From the NCBI GenBank assembly GCA_900473205.1, contig UCLB01000025.1:1-64000 (forward strand): a stretch of 64,000 nucleotides of DNA, written 5' to 3'. The DNA comes from Hyphomicrobiales bacterium. Its GTDB lineage: Bacteria; Pseudomonadota; Alphaproteobacteria; Rhizobiales; Rhizobiaceae. A program made the translations under genes and the position numbers. The notes under the pieces are model-generated. The model made no database searches. It was not told the DNA's origin and was given only the letters and a program-made list of their open reading frames with translations. Positions 36,164 to 44,141 of this stretch are shown here, piece by piece. Each line of letters begins with the position of its first letter. Position 1 is the first letter of the stretch.

Positions 36164-37023
36164 ATCGTCCCCCCAAGTTCTTCTGCAATTACGTCTTCCA
36201 CTTCATCATCCTCGACACCTAAGTAGGCGGCGATGACCTTCGGGTCGTTCTTCACATGGTCCGGCGTACCATCGGAAATCTTCTGGCCATATTCGAGAAC
36301 CACGACATGGTCGGAAATCTCCATGACAACAGACATGTCATGCTCGATGAGAAGCAGCGACGTGCCTTCGGTGCGAATGCCGCGTAACAGATTGTTGAGC
36401 GCCAGCGATTCCTTCGGGTTGAGACCTGCAGCAGGCTCGTCCAGGCACAGAAGTTCCGGCTCCGTGCACATGGCGCGGGCAATTTCCAGACGACGCTGCG
36501 CGCCATAGGGAAGATCACCTGCGGGATCGTCGGCACGTTCCGTCAGATCGGCCTTGTCCAGCCAGTATTTGGCTTTCTCGATGGCCGCTGCCGCCGCATT
36601 GCTGTAGGTCGGCAGGCCCAAAAGACCGAGGATCGTGTAGCCGGACGCCTTCATCAGCGTGTTGTGCTGGGCAACCAGCAGATTTTCCAGAACCGTCAGG
36701 CCGGAAAACAACCGGATGTTCTGGAAAGTACGCGCGACCTTGGCTTTCTTGGTGATCTCGAAATCCGGCAGACGCTCAAGCAGATGTTCCTCGCCCGTCT
36801 TGCGCCGCATGGTGATCATGCCCATCGTCGGCTTGTAAAAGCCGGTGATGCAGTTGAACACGGTCGTCTTGCCTGCACCGTTGGGGCCGATCAGCGCGGT
36901 GATCTCACCGCGTCTGGCCTCGAAGGAGAAGTCGTTGATGGCCATCAGGCCGCCGAACTTCATGGACAGGTGTTCGACCTTGAGAATGGTGTCTTTTGTC
37001 ATTGCACTGTTTCCGGAAGCCAT
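36160..37023 (-). CDS. livG: Branched-chain amino-acid ABC transporter ATPase LivG
   Basis: A 287-aa ATPase: Walker A GPNGAGKTTVFNCI, ARTFQNIRLFSGLTVLENLL, signature LPYGAQRRLEIARAM, Walker B LLCLDEPAAGLNPKE and LLIEHDMSVVM. AAGLNPKE distinguishes LivG. The start overlaps the livM stop (TGATG); an internal ATG at 37002 is an alternative. The C-terminus carries an acidic extension (VEDDEVEDVIAEE). Confidence 0.95.
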   Translation of the reverse strand: MASGNSAMTKDTILKVEHLSMKFGGLMAINDFSFEARRGEITALIGPNGAGKTTVFNCITGFYKPTMGMITMRRKTGEEHLLERLPDFEITKKAKVARTFQNIRLFSGLTVLENLLVAQHNTLMKASGYTILGLLGLPTYSNAAAAAIEKAKYWLDKADLTERADDPAGDLPYGAQRRLEIARAMCTEPELLCLDEPAAGLNPKESLALNNLLRGIRTEGTSLLLIEHDMSVVMEISDHVVVLEYGQKISDGTPDHVKNDPKVIAAYLGVEDDEVEDVIAEELGGTI

Positions 37024-38420
37024 CAGCCGTGACCTTCCTTGGTGAAGCTGCCGGAGACGGCTTTACGCTCTTTCAGGAAGGCCGTGGGTTCACGCGAACC
37101 GACGAAACCGCGTGGTTTGAACAGCATGACGATGACCATCGCCAGGCCGAACAGCAGCATGCGGTAGAGTTCCGGCGTAAAATCAGGGCCGAAGATGTGC
37201 TTGAGGAATTCCATCTCGCGCAGCAGTTCCGTACCACCGACCATGACGACCGCCGCAATGGCAATGCCCGTCAGCGACCCCATGCCGCCGAGAACGACGA
37301 TGGCAAGAATGACCGCCGATTCCAGGAACACGAAGCTTTCCGGCGAAACGAAGCCCTGACGCGCGGCAAAGAACGAGCCAGCAAAACCACCGAACATCGC
37401 ACCCGTTGCAAAGGCGGTGAGCTTGGTCTTGACGGTATCGATACCGAGCGAACGGCAGGCGATTTCGTCTTCACGAAGGGCTTCCCAGGCACGGCCAATC
37501 GGCATGCGGCGCAGCTTGATGGTCACATAGGCCGTGAGCATGCAGAGCAGCAGAATGACGTAGAAAAGGAAGATCTTGTAATAGGCCGAGGACATGGGCA
37601 GGCCAAAGACCTTGGCAAAATTGTTCGGCGCACCGACATCAAACGACCAGATGCCGAAGATGGATGCTTTGGCGATACCCGAGATACCGAAAGTGCCCCT
37701 GGTCACATCGGTCCAATTCAGAAGAACCAGACGAATGATCTCACCGAAGGCAAGCGTCACGATGGCAAGATAGTCGCCGCGAAGACGCAGAACCGGGAAG
37801 CCGAGAATGATGCCCCAGAAAGCAGCCAGAATACCGGCCATGGGTAGCAGCACCCAGAAGGACAATCCGAAATGGCTGGACAGGAGAGCGTAGGAGTAAG
37901 CGCCGACCGCATAAAAGGCGACGTAACCTAGATCGAGCAGGCCAGCGAGACCGACCACGATGTTCAGGCCCCAGGCCAACATCACATAGATGAGGATCTG
38001 GATGCCGAAGTTATCGACCAGCTTCAGCGATCCCTGAAAACCGAAGAGACCGACGGCAATGCCGGGATAGATCAGCAGGAAGATGAGCGCGATCTTGAGG
38101 AAATGTTTGTGGAAGAAGCCCTTGTCTTCGGAAATCTCCAGCACGCCGGACTTGGCTTTCGCCAGCTTGCGACGGTTAAGATGCGGGCGGATGAAGCCAA
38201 CGACGAGGAAGCGGCCAACGGCGGCGATGCCGACGAAGATGGCCAGCAGGCCCCAGCGCGTGCCCCAGATCAACTGGTTGTTGATGTCCTGATAGGTGAC
38301 GATGCCGACATAGAGAATGAACATTCCCAGCGACACGAGGCCTGCGAAGATACCTTCCTTCACAGCCTGCGCCATCAGGCTCGGACCGGACGTTCCGTTT
38401 TCGGAAGCGATATTTGCCAT
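37023..38420 (-). CDS. livM: Branched-chain amino-acid ABC transporter permease LivM
   Basis: A 465-aa permease. It has an N-terminal extension of about 110 residues with extra helices, then the LivM core (LAWGLNIVVGLAGLLDLGYVAFYAVGAYSYALL) and the coupling-loop segment MPIGRAWEALREDEIACRSLGI. The length is slightly above E. coli LivM (425). It pairs with LivH, whose gene ends 4 bp upstream. Confidence 0.95.
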   Translation of the reverse strand: MANIASENGTSGPSLMAQAVKEGIFAGLVSLGMFILYVGIVTYQDINNQLIWGTRWGLLAIFVGIAAVGRFLVVGFIRPHLNRRKLAKAKSGVLEISEDKGFFHKHFLKIALIFLLIYPGIAVGLFGFQGSLKLVDNFGIQILIYVMLAWGLNIVVGLAGLLDLGYVAFYAVGAYSYALLSSHFGLSFWVLLPMAGILAAFWGIILGFPVLRLRGDYLAIVTLAFGEIIRLVLLNWTDVTRGTFGISGIAKASIFGIWSFDVGAPNNFAKVFGLPMSSAYYKIFLFYVILLLCMLTAYVTIKLRRMPIGRAWEALREDEIACRSLGIDTVKTKLTAFATGAMFGGFAGSFFAARQGFVSPESFVFLESAVILAIVVLGGMGSLTGIAIAAVVMVGGTELLREMEFLKHIFGPDFTPELYRMLLFGLAMVIVMLFKPRGFVGSREPTAFLKERKAVSGSFTKEGHG

Positions 38421-38424
38421 TATC

Positions 38425-39327
38425 TTAAACCTTCTCGACTTCCGGACGGCCCAGAATACCGGTCGGCTTGAAAATCAACACGAAAGCGAGAATTCCGAAG
38501 GCTGCGACGTCCTTGTAGGCGATGGAGAAATAGGCAGACCACAGGCTTTCGATAAGGCCGATGAGCAAACCACCCAGCACCGCGCCCGGAAGCGAACCGA
38601 TGCCACCTAGAACAGCCGCGGTGAAAGCCTTGACGCCCGGAATGAAGCCGTCGTTGAACGAGGCAACACCGTAATACATCAGGTACATGGAGCCTGCGAC
38701 GGCTGCCAGCGCAGCACCCATGACGAAGGTGATGGAAATCGTGCGATCAACGTCCACACCAAGAAGTGCCGCCATCTTGCGGTCCTGCTCGGTTGCGCGC
38801 TGTGCACGGCCAAGCGGCGTCTTGTTGACGATATACCAGAAGGCGAACAGCAGAACCGACGTGATGACCACGATCAACAACTGCTTCAGCGAAATGGTGA
38901 TGGCGCCGAAGTGATACACCTCTGTCACCAGAGTCGGAATCGGCTTGTTGCGCGGGCCCTGCGTCACCTGAATGAAGTTGGACAGCGCAATCGACATGCC
39001 GATGGCCGTAATCAGCGGCGCAAGGCGGAAAGAACCGCGCAGAGGGCGGTAGGCCACACGCTCGATTGCCCAGTTCCACAGGCCGGTCATCAGCATGGCG
39101 ACGACCATCATCACCAGAAGCAGAATTGCAACGGGAATGCCTGCAAAAAACGATGTGAGAATAAGGAAGACGATCAGGGCAGCGAAGCCGCCGAGCATGA
39201 AAATATCGCCATGGGCGAAGTTGATCATGCCGATAATGCCGTAAACCATCGTATAGCCAATAGCGATAAGGCCATAGATCGATCCAAGAGTCAGCCCGTT
39301 TATGAGCTGCTGGATAAAGTACTCCAT
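38425..39327 (-). CDS. livH: Branched-chain amino-acid ABC transporter permease LivH
   Basis: A 300-aa permease beginning MEYFIQQLINGLTLGSIYGLIAIGYTMVYG, with GMINFAHGDIFMLGGF and the coupling-loop segment GRAQRATEQDRKMAALLGVDV. It is the first gene of the liv operon. Its Shine-Dalgarno (GGGGGA, six bases before the ATG) lies in the descending arm of a strong leader hairpin, suggesting translational control. Confidence 0.95.
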   Translation of the reverse strand: MEYFIQQLINGLTLGSIYGLIAIGYTMVYGIIGMINFAHGDIFMLGGFAALIVFLILTSFFAGIPVAILLLVMMVVAMLMTGLWNWAIERVAYRPLRGSFRLAPLITAIGMSIALSNFIQVTQGPRNKPIPTLVTEVYHFGAITISLKQLLIVVITSVLLFAFWYIVNKTPLGRAQRATEQDRKMAALLGVDVDRTISITFVMGAALAAVAGSMYLMYYGVASFNDGFIPGVKAFTAAVLGGIGSLPGAVLGGLLIGLIESLWSAYFSIAYKDVAAFGILAFVLIFKPTGILGRPEVEKV

Positions 39328-39333
39328 ATCTTT

Positions 39334-39403
39334 CCCCCGGACCTACTCTCAACGGAACAGGTCTCGTTTATGTTGATTCCGGGGGCTGCATTTTTTGTCC
39401 CCC
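39334..39403 (-). promoter_or_regulatory. livH leader: SD-sequestering hairpin with competing upstream arm
   Basis: Read on the minus strand, the order is GGGGG (39403-39399), CCCCCGGA (39385-39378), TCAAC (39376-39372), GTTGA (39353-39349), TCCGGGGG (39341-39334), then the livH ATG. CCCCCGGA can pair perfectly with TCCGGGGG, reinforced by TCAAC/GTTGA, burying the livH SD. Alternatively CCCCC can pair with the upstream GGGGG and free the SD. These pairings are mutually exclusive, the architecture of a translational switch. Confidence 0.6.
39368..39391 (-). CDS. Putative 7-codon leader ORF upstream of livH
   Basis: An ATG at 39391 reads MQPPEST and stops with TAA (39370-39368). It is preceded by AAGGGGGA at 7-base spacing, a better ribosome site than many real genes here. 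Its codons cover the anti-SD arm CCCCCGGA, so a ribosome on it would release the livH SD. The peptide has no Leu, Ile or Val, so it is not a classical attenuator peptide. Translation is unproven. Confidence 0.4.
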   Translation of the reverse strand: MQPPEST

Positions 39404-39684
39404 TTGGTTGAAATCCATATCGCGTTCAGGCGAAATGTGAAGTCAAAAATCTGTAAAACAGCTTTTTATTTGGAATTTCCACATTGAATGCTTCCTCAGC
39501 ACTCACAACGATCATAATTTTGGCAGAAACTGCCACAAAAAGCGCCTCATCATCGCAAAATCCTGCCAAGCGCCCTCTATTTTCATGCCTGCGCCAGAAA
39601 CCGGTTGCGTTGTAAATTGCGCTTTGAAAGCTTATGTCGTTTTCGTCGGAACGACGCGTCCGGCCACCGGCAAAAGGGACATCG
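39404..39684. other. Divergent intergenic region between livH leader and cysQ
   Basis: It should hold the promoters of both the liv operon and cysQ. AT-rich tracts occur around 39455-39545. No repeat or RNA gene is apparent. An ATG-initiated extension of cysQ from 39634 lacks a ribosome site and is not favoured. Confidence 0.4.
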
Positions 39685-40458
39685 ATGCTCGAAATATTGA
39701 CAGCGGCCACGTTGAAGGCGGGCAGAGAGATCATGTCGGTCCACGCCGCCGGTCCGCATGTGACCTACAAGAATGACTGTTCCCCGGTCACCGAGGCGGA
39801 CCAGCGTGCCGAGACGATCATACTGGATGCGCTGGCCGAGCATTTTCCCCACATCCCCGTCATTGCCGAAGAAGCCGCTGCCAACGGCATCGTGCCAGAG
39901 GCAGGCGACGAATTTTTCCTGGTCGACCCGCTCGATGGCACCAAGGAATTCATCTCCGGCAAGCAGGATTTCACCGTCAACATCGCGCTCGTCCGCAACG
40001 GTGCGCCGGTTCTCGGCGTGGTCTATGCGCCAGCGTTGAAAGTGCTGTGGACGGGCGATGGCAATGTGGCCTGCAAGGTACAGGTTTCCGATGAGTTCGA
40101 GCAGACAGAGGCGCGCAAGGTGCGCTGCCGCGCCAAGCCGACCATTCCGATTGCCGTCATCAGCCGCTCGCACTGCACGCCGAAGACGGAGGCCTTTGTC
40201 GCCGAGCATGGCCTGATCGACAGCATTTCCATCGGCTCCTCCCTCAAGTTCTGCATGCTGGCCGAGGGCGCAGCAGATGTTTACCCGCGCTTCAGCCGGA
40301 CCATGATGTGGGACACCGCAGCAGGTGACGCCGTCTTGCGCGCCGCCGGTGGCATAACACTCGATATGGCGGGCATGCCTTTGCGCTATGAGCTCAATGA
40401 TGGCGACCAAGACGGCCTGGCAAATCCGGATTTCATTGCCTGGGGCGCTGCTCCTTAA
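39685..40458 (+). CDS. cysQ: 3'(2'),5'-bisphosphate nucleotidase CysQ
   Basis: A 257-aa inositol-monophosphatase-fold enzyme that removes phosphate from PAP/PAPS, recycling the by-product of sulfate assimilation. Metal-site motifs are VIAEEAA, DPLDGTKEF and WDTAAGDAVLRAAGG. I chose ATG 39685 with AGGGAC before it. It stands alone between the liv operon and the DUF2793 gene. Confidence 0.92.
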   Translation: MLEILTAATLKAGREIMSVHAAGPHVTYKNDCSPVTEADQRAETIILDALAEHFPHIPVIAEEAAANGIVPEAGDEFFLVDPLDGTKEFISGKQDFTVNIALVRNGAPVLGVVYAPALKVLWTGDGNVACKVQVSDEFEQTEARKVRCRAKPTIPIAVISRSHCTPKTEAFVAEHGLIDSISIGSSLKFCMLAEGAADVYPRFSRTMMWDTAAGDAVLRAAGGITLDMAGMPLRYELNDGDQDGLANPDFIAWGAAP

Positions 40459-40530
40459 AATTTATTTTCGCATTTTCATTCACGGGCTCCGGCATGGCCG
40501 CACAATCTCCAGCGCAAAGGAGATTGAACC

Positions 40531-41571
40531 ATGACTGAACAGACATCGAGACTTGAACTTCCCTATATTCTGCCATCGCAGGCGCAAAAACACGTCACCC
40601 ATAACGAAGCTCTGCAAAGGCTGGATGCGATCACCCAGCTCGTCATCCACAGCGAGATGGCAGCACCACCGCAGACAGTCGAAGACGGTGACTGCTTTCT
40701 GATCGCCGCCAATCCCACGGGAGACTGGGCGCAAAAGGCACGCCACCTTGCATTCCGCCAGGATGATGCGTGGATTTACATTTCGCCCCGAGACGGCTGG
40801 CGCGCCTGCTTTGCCGAGACCGGCCGCATAAAAGTCCTGCGCGACGGAGAATGGCGGGACGCCCCCCTGCCCGACACGGCTTCCTTTCAGCAACTGGGTA
40901 TCAATGCCACGGCGGATGCGGGAAACAGGCTGATCGTCTCCTCCCCCGCCAGCCTGTTTACCAATGCGCCCTCCGGCGGCGGGCATCAGGTGAAAGTCAA
41001 CAAGGCAACATCGGGCGATACGGCGTCGCTGCTGTTTCAATCCGGCTGGGGTGGCCGTGCGGAAATGGGGCTAGCCGGAAACGACCGTTTCTCCATAAAG
41101 ACTTCGGCGGATGGCGCGAATTGGAGCACGGCCTTGTCGATTTCCGGTTCCGGTATCGTGTCCATGCCAGCCCGGCCTCTGGTGCGGGCGGGACGCGCAG
41201 CGGGCAATGTTTCCCATGCCGCCGGATCGGTGTCGGGCTTTACAGACCTTACCGTCCAACAAGGTGGCTTTGCGCTGGGCAATGTCGTCACCGGCACGCT
41301 GAAGGAATTGCAGGTGCCGGCAAGCGGCACCTATCTCATCACTCTTTCGCTTGCCGTCGTTTCGTCATCGGGCCACACGGTCAGCATCAGGATCAATGGT
41401 ACTACCAGTACGCTGGCGCTGAACGGCACGACATCGGCAGCGAACAGCCTGCAATCCGTTAGCTTCATCGCGGCTCTGGCCGAGAATGACCGTATTTCGC
41501 TGGCGCATAGCGGCACCTGCCAACTGGCTTATGGTGCAGGAAAGACGGAAGTCTCCTTGACGATGCTTTAA
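40531..41571 (+). CDS. DUF2793-domain protein (phage-tail-like)
   Basis: A 346-aa protein. The N-terminal ~120 residues (LELPYILPSQAQKHVTHNEAL, GDCFLIAANPTGDWAQ, AWIYISPRDGWRAC) are DUF2793, found in prophage and gene-transfer-agent tail regions. The C-terminal ~130 residues are Ser/Thr/Gly-rich with a beta-sandwich pattern (GTYLITLSLAVVSSSGHTVSIRING), like C1q/TNF-type fibre tips. There is a good AAAGGAG site. No other phage genes surround it, so it is either a domesticated tail-fibre gene or a leftover. Confidence 0.75.
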   Translation: MTEQTSRLELPYILPSQAQKHVTHNEALQRLDAITQLVIHSEMAAPPQTVEDGDCFLIAANPTGDWAQKARHLAFRQDDAWIYISPRDGWRACFAETGRIKVLRDGEWRDAPLPDTASFQQLGINATADAGNRLIVSSPASLFTNAPSGGGHQVKVNKATSGDTASLLFQSGWGGRAEMGLAGNDRFSIKTSADGANWSTALSISGSGIVSMPARPLVRAGRAAGNVSHAAGSVSGFTDLTVQQGGFALGNVVTGTLKELQVPASGTYLITLSLAVVSSSGHTVSIRINGTTSTLALNGTTSAANSLQSVSFIAALAENDRISLAHSGTCQLAYGAGKTEVSLTML

Positions 41572-41837
41572 ATCGTCGTTTGCGCTTGTCGTTTTCATCA
41601 AGAAAACGGCAGGCGCGGGAAGTCCGGCCAAGTCGGCCAACGCGCTATACTGGCAAAGGCCAGTTTCTGCCGATTGCTAACTACAGATGAATATTACGAA
41701 ATTCGGAAATGACTTGATCGGACAAGAGTTGACACAAAAAACAACAAAATGAATTTTCTTTTTGGCACAAGAATCCAGCAAAGCTCGAACAAATCAGGCG
41801 AAACCATTCAAATTCTTAATAAATTGTCTCTGACTGC
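41572..41837. other. AT-rich region upstream of sciP
   Basis: No gene or repeat is seen. The AT content rises markedly from about 41700, consistent with promoter sequence and with the boundary after the isolated phage-like gene. Confidence 0.35.
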
Positions 41838-41852
41838 TTAGGTAATTTTTAA
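41838..41852 (+). promoter_or_regulatory. CtrA box upstream of sciP
   Basis: TTAG-N7-TTAA closely matches the CtrA recognition sequence TTAA-N7-TTAA, 56 bp before the sciP start. In Caulobacter sciP is activated by CtrA, so a site here is expected. Confidence 0.6.
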
Positions 41853-41907
41853 AGGTACGGTCCTAAAGTGCGTCTGCATATGGTCTTGAGTTTGTGTAGA
41901 GTGTCCA

Positions 41908-42183
41908 ATGACCGAAATGATACGCCCACGAGTTAAATATGTCATCGGCCCCGATGGCAGCCCTCTAACGATTGCCGACTTGCCCCCTGCGGACACGCGC
42001 CGCTGGGTCATTCGTCGAAAGGCAGAGGTTGTCGCCGCGGTACGAGGAGGACTATTGAGCCTCGAGGAAGCCTGCGAACGTTACACGCTGACAGTGGAGG
42101 AATTCCTCTCCTGGCAGTCTTCCATCAGTGACCACGGCCTTGCAGGTCTGCGCACCACGCGCATTCAGCAATACCGCCACTAG
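41908..42183 (+). CDS. sciP: CtrA inhibitor SciP (DUF1153)
   Basis: A 91-aa helical protein with KYVIGPDGSPLTIADLPP, TRRWVIRRKAEVVAAVRGGLL and SLEEACERYTLTVEEFLSWQ, an HTH-like arrangement. In Caulobacter SciP binds CtrA on DNA and blocks its activation of target promoters in G1. ctrA itself lies 2 kb downstream in this window. Confidence 0.93.
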   Translation: MTEMIRPRVKYVIGPDGSPLTIADLPPADTRRWVIRRKAEVVAAVRGGLLSLEEACERYTLTVEEFLSWQSSISDHGLAGLRTTRIQQYRH

Positions 42184-42355
42184 TTTGCGCTTTCCCCTTC
42201 CAAAGGGGATATCGACGACAAAAATCGAGCGTCACCTTTCCTCAAAGATTTCGGGGAATGCGTGGCGCTGATTTGTTTTCAACGCACGATCCAATCTGAG
42301 CCCAGACCGTTCACAATTCCCCACATTTTCTTTTTTGGACAAGCTTATAAACTCA

Positions 42356-42378
42356 GCTCAATATAAACGGAGTTGAGC
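42356..42378 (+). promoter_or_regulatory. Inverted repeat over the ribosome site of the small GNAT gene
   Basis: GCTCAA-N11-TTGAGC ends 2 bp before the ATG at 42381, with an overlapping outer AACTC/GAGTT pair. It spans the RBS region (CGGAG). It could be an operator for a MarR-type repressor or an mRNA hairpin that masks the RBS. Confidence 0.45.
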
Positions 42379-42380
42379 AG

Positions 42381-42662
42381 ATGCAGATTTCCACATCCGA
42401 AACAGGATCAAAAGGCCGGTATGCGGCAACGCTGGATGGCCATGTCGGTGAGATGACGTTTTCGCGCGTTTCACCCACACTCGTCATCATCGACCACACC
42501 GGTGTTCCCGACGAACTGCGCGGGAAAGGCGTCGGCCAGGCGCTTGCCGCTCACGCCATCGAAGAGGCCCGCAAGGGTGGCTGGAAAATCATGCCGCTTT
42601 GCCCCTTCTTCAAGGCGCAGGCATTGCGACATCCCGATTGGGCGGATGTGATTTCGGGCTGA
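42381..42662 (+). CDS. Small GNAT-like N-acetyltransferase (YjdJ type)
   Basis: A 93-aa minimal GNAT fold with the acetyl-CoA loop ELRGKGVGQALAAHAIEEAR and the end LCPFFKAQALRHPDWADV, typical of the Acetyltransf_CG group. The substrate is unknown. Its stop meets the convergent GFA gene directly, with no room for a terminator. Confidence 0.85.
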   Translation: MQISTSETGSKGRYAATLDGHVGEMTFSRVSPTLVIIDHTGVPDELRGKGVGQALAAHAIEEARKGGWKIMPLCPFFKAQALRHPDWADVISG

Positions 42663-43100
42663 TCAATACCAGATATCACCCACGGTGCGGCCATCCATCG
42701 GCAAATCCTTGAAACTGTGGAGGCCCTCCAAGCGCACGACCGGTATATGCGCGACATCATCCGGTTCCGCCAAACGAAGGTTAACGGCAATTCGCACCCG
42801 GCCATCCTCCTGCACGACAGTGCCGCGCCACGAAACCAGATTGCCGCAGACCTTGCAGAAATTGAACGACAGAACATTCGATCCGCGCTGGTAGCCGACC
42901 AGTTGGCCTTTAGTATCTTCTACGGAAATGCCGTGCCCGTCATAATCATAGGCCCAAAGCACACCATAACGACGGCAGGCCGTGCAATTGCAGCTGGTGG
43001 CATCGATGATTTCGCCGCGAAACTCCCAATGCACGTTGCCGCACAAGCAGGAGCCACGGGTGATTTTTGGTGCGGAAAATGGTTTTGAAGTTTCGCTCAT
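42663..43100 (-). CDS. GFA/CENP-V family zinc protein
   Basis: A 145-aa protein, started at ATG 43100, with zinc-ligand clusters GSCLCGNV, SCNCTACRRYG and FNFCKVCGN. It is a second member of the family seen at 14730-15086 but clearly diverged from it. The fold is shared with glutathione-dependent formaldehyde-activating enzyme; the substrate is unknown. The frame is open 25 codons upstream without a good ribosome site. Confidence 0.85.
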   Translation of the reverse strand: MSETSKPFSAPKITRGSCLCGNVHWEFRGEIIDATSCNCTACRRYGVLWAYDYDGHGISVEDTKGQLVGYQRGSNVLSFNFCKVCGNLVSWRGTVVQEDGRVRIAVNLRLAEPDDVAHIPVVRLEGLHSFKDLPMDGRTVGDIWY

Positions 43101-43182
43101 CACATTCAGCCCTTCATTCCCGCCGCTTATGTCATCATTCTGAAAATGAGCATAATCGATAAATCTCACAGGCACAAAAAAA

Positions 43183-43206
43183 CCGCCCGAACATCGGGCG
43201 GCTTTT
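43183..43206. terminator. Bidirectional intrinsic terminator
   Basis: The stem CCGCCCGA / TCGGGCGG with a 3-nt loop is flanked by A-run and T-run (AAAAAAA...CTTTTT). It is most likely the terminator of fliJ (minus strand), leaving about 140 nt of 3' untranslated sequence. Confidence 0.75.
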
Positions 43207-43346
43207 TGTCAGTAGGTCATTAGAAACGATTGCGCCGGGCGGATCAAAGATCACAACGGCGAATAGACACGGCGTCGCGTCATTGAAAGCAGCCTCCTGA
43301 TCCACTGGCCACCGTCAATGAGGACGATTCGTTTCTTTTTTATGTG

Positions 43347-43697
43347 TCAGGCGCGTGCACGAATCGCAACGTCGCGATTTTCCAGAGCAGCTGCTCGTTC
43401 GTACTCGGCCTGGACTTCTTCCAGAACCGCTTCTGCCGCTTCTTCCTGCATCTTCAATTCACGAATGGAAACCTGCAGATTATCCGCACGCTGGCGGGCT
43501 GCTTTCGCAAAGGTCGGATAGGCGAAATGCGTAGGATCGGTAATTCCCGATTTGCTCTCCTCCAGAGAAATCTGATGGACCAACTCCTTGGCCATTCGTT
43601 CGAATTCGGACATCATCGACTGCAATTGCTGCAATTGACGACGTTTTTCGTTGACCTGAAATTCCTTCAGGCGAACTAGGCTGTCACGCGACTTCAT
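43347..43697 (-). CDS. fliJ: Flagellar export protein FliJ
   Basis: A 116-aa almost entirely alpha-helical coiled-coil protein (MKSRDSLVRLKEFQVNEKRRQL..., REL and EEVQAEYERAAAL). FliJ is the stalk/chaperone of the flagellar export ATPase FliI. I use ATG 43697 with GGAG ahead; a TTG two codons upstream is possible. It is divergent from ctrA across a 444-bp region, an arrangement seen in rhizobia. Confidence 0.8.
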   Translation of the reverse strand: MKSRDSLVRLKEFQVNEKRRQLQQLQSMMSEFERMAKELVHQISLEESKSGITDPTHFAYPTFAKAARQRADNLQVSIRELKMQEEAAEAVLEEVQAEYERAAALENRDVAIRARA

Positions 43698-43811
43698 ACG
43701 CAATACTCCGTGGATAGCGAGACCCCGGTCAAAACTGGAACCGACCCTTCACCCCGGCTGTGCCGGAATGATTCTGAAAAGTTACCCGACGTTAATAAAA
43801 AAATGGCGTCG

Positions 43812-43826
43812 TTAACCTTTCGTTTA
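43812..43826. promoter_or_regulatory. CtrA-like box in the fliJ-ctrA intergenic region
   Basis: TTAA-N7-TTTA is a one-mismatch fit to TTAA-N7-TTAA. It lies 115 bp before the fliJ start and 316 bp before ctrA, and could serve either promoter. Confidence 0.45.
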
Positions 43827-43906
43827 CGGGCATCGTTAATGATAAGGCAGATCATTTAAAGGTCGGTAAATGCCAAGCCCGAAAAAACACGGGCACGACA
43901 ATGTAA

Positions 43907-43970
43907 GAGTCGATTGAGTCACTTAGCGGGATTTGTTCACGTTATGATTCAAGTTTGGTGATGCGGATTC
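43907..43970. promoter_or_regulatory. Cluster of four GANTC (CcrM) sites upstream of ctrA
   Basis: GAGTC at 43907-43911 and 43916-43920, and GATTC at 43946-43950 and 43966-43970; a fifth (GATTC) lies at 43770-43774. GANTC is the CcrM methylation target. Random expectation is about one per 256 bp, so four in 64 bp is a strong cluster. In Caulobacter one such site makes a ctrA promoter fire only when hemimethylated. Confidence 0.75.
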
Positions 43971-44141
43971 GCGTTGAATAACAGTAGACTGGAGCCATTA
44001 TTTAATAAATTCTGCACACCTTGCCAAAGGTAATTAGAATTTGTTAACCATTTGGTGGCAGCCTGCAAATCAGGCAACGACTGGATCCGTATCGCGCAAA
44101 GGGCAATCATTTACCTTCCGCGGGCGGCAAAGGGGATAATT

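Noticed and set aside
41572-41907. Possible prophage remnant around the DUF2793 gene
   Set aside because: No integrase, att-like repeats, capsid or other tail genes were found on either side; only the single phage-like gene can be supported.
43206-43346. Small RNA between the terminator and fliJ
   Set aside because: The sequence is compatible with a long fliJ 3' untranslated region; no promoter could be recognised to support an independent RNA.
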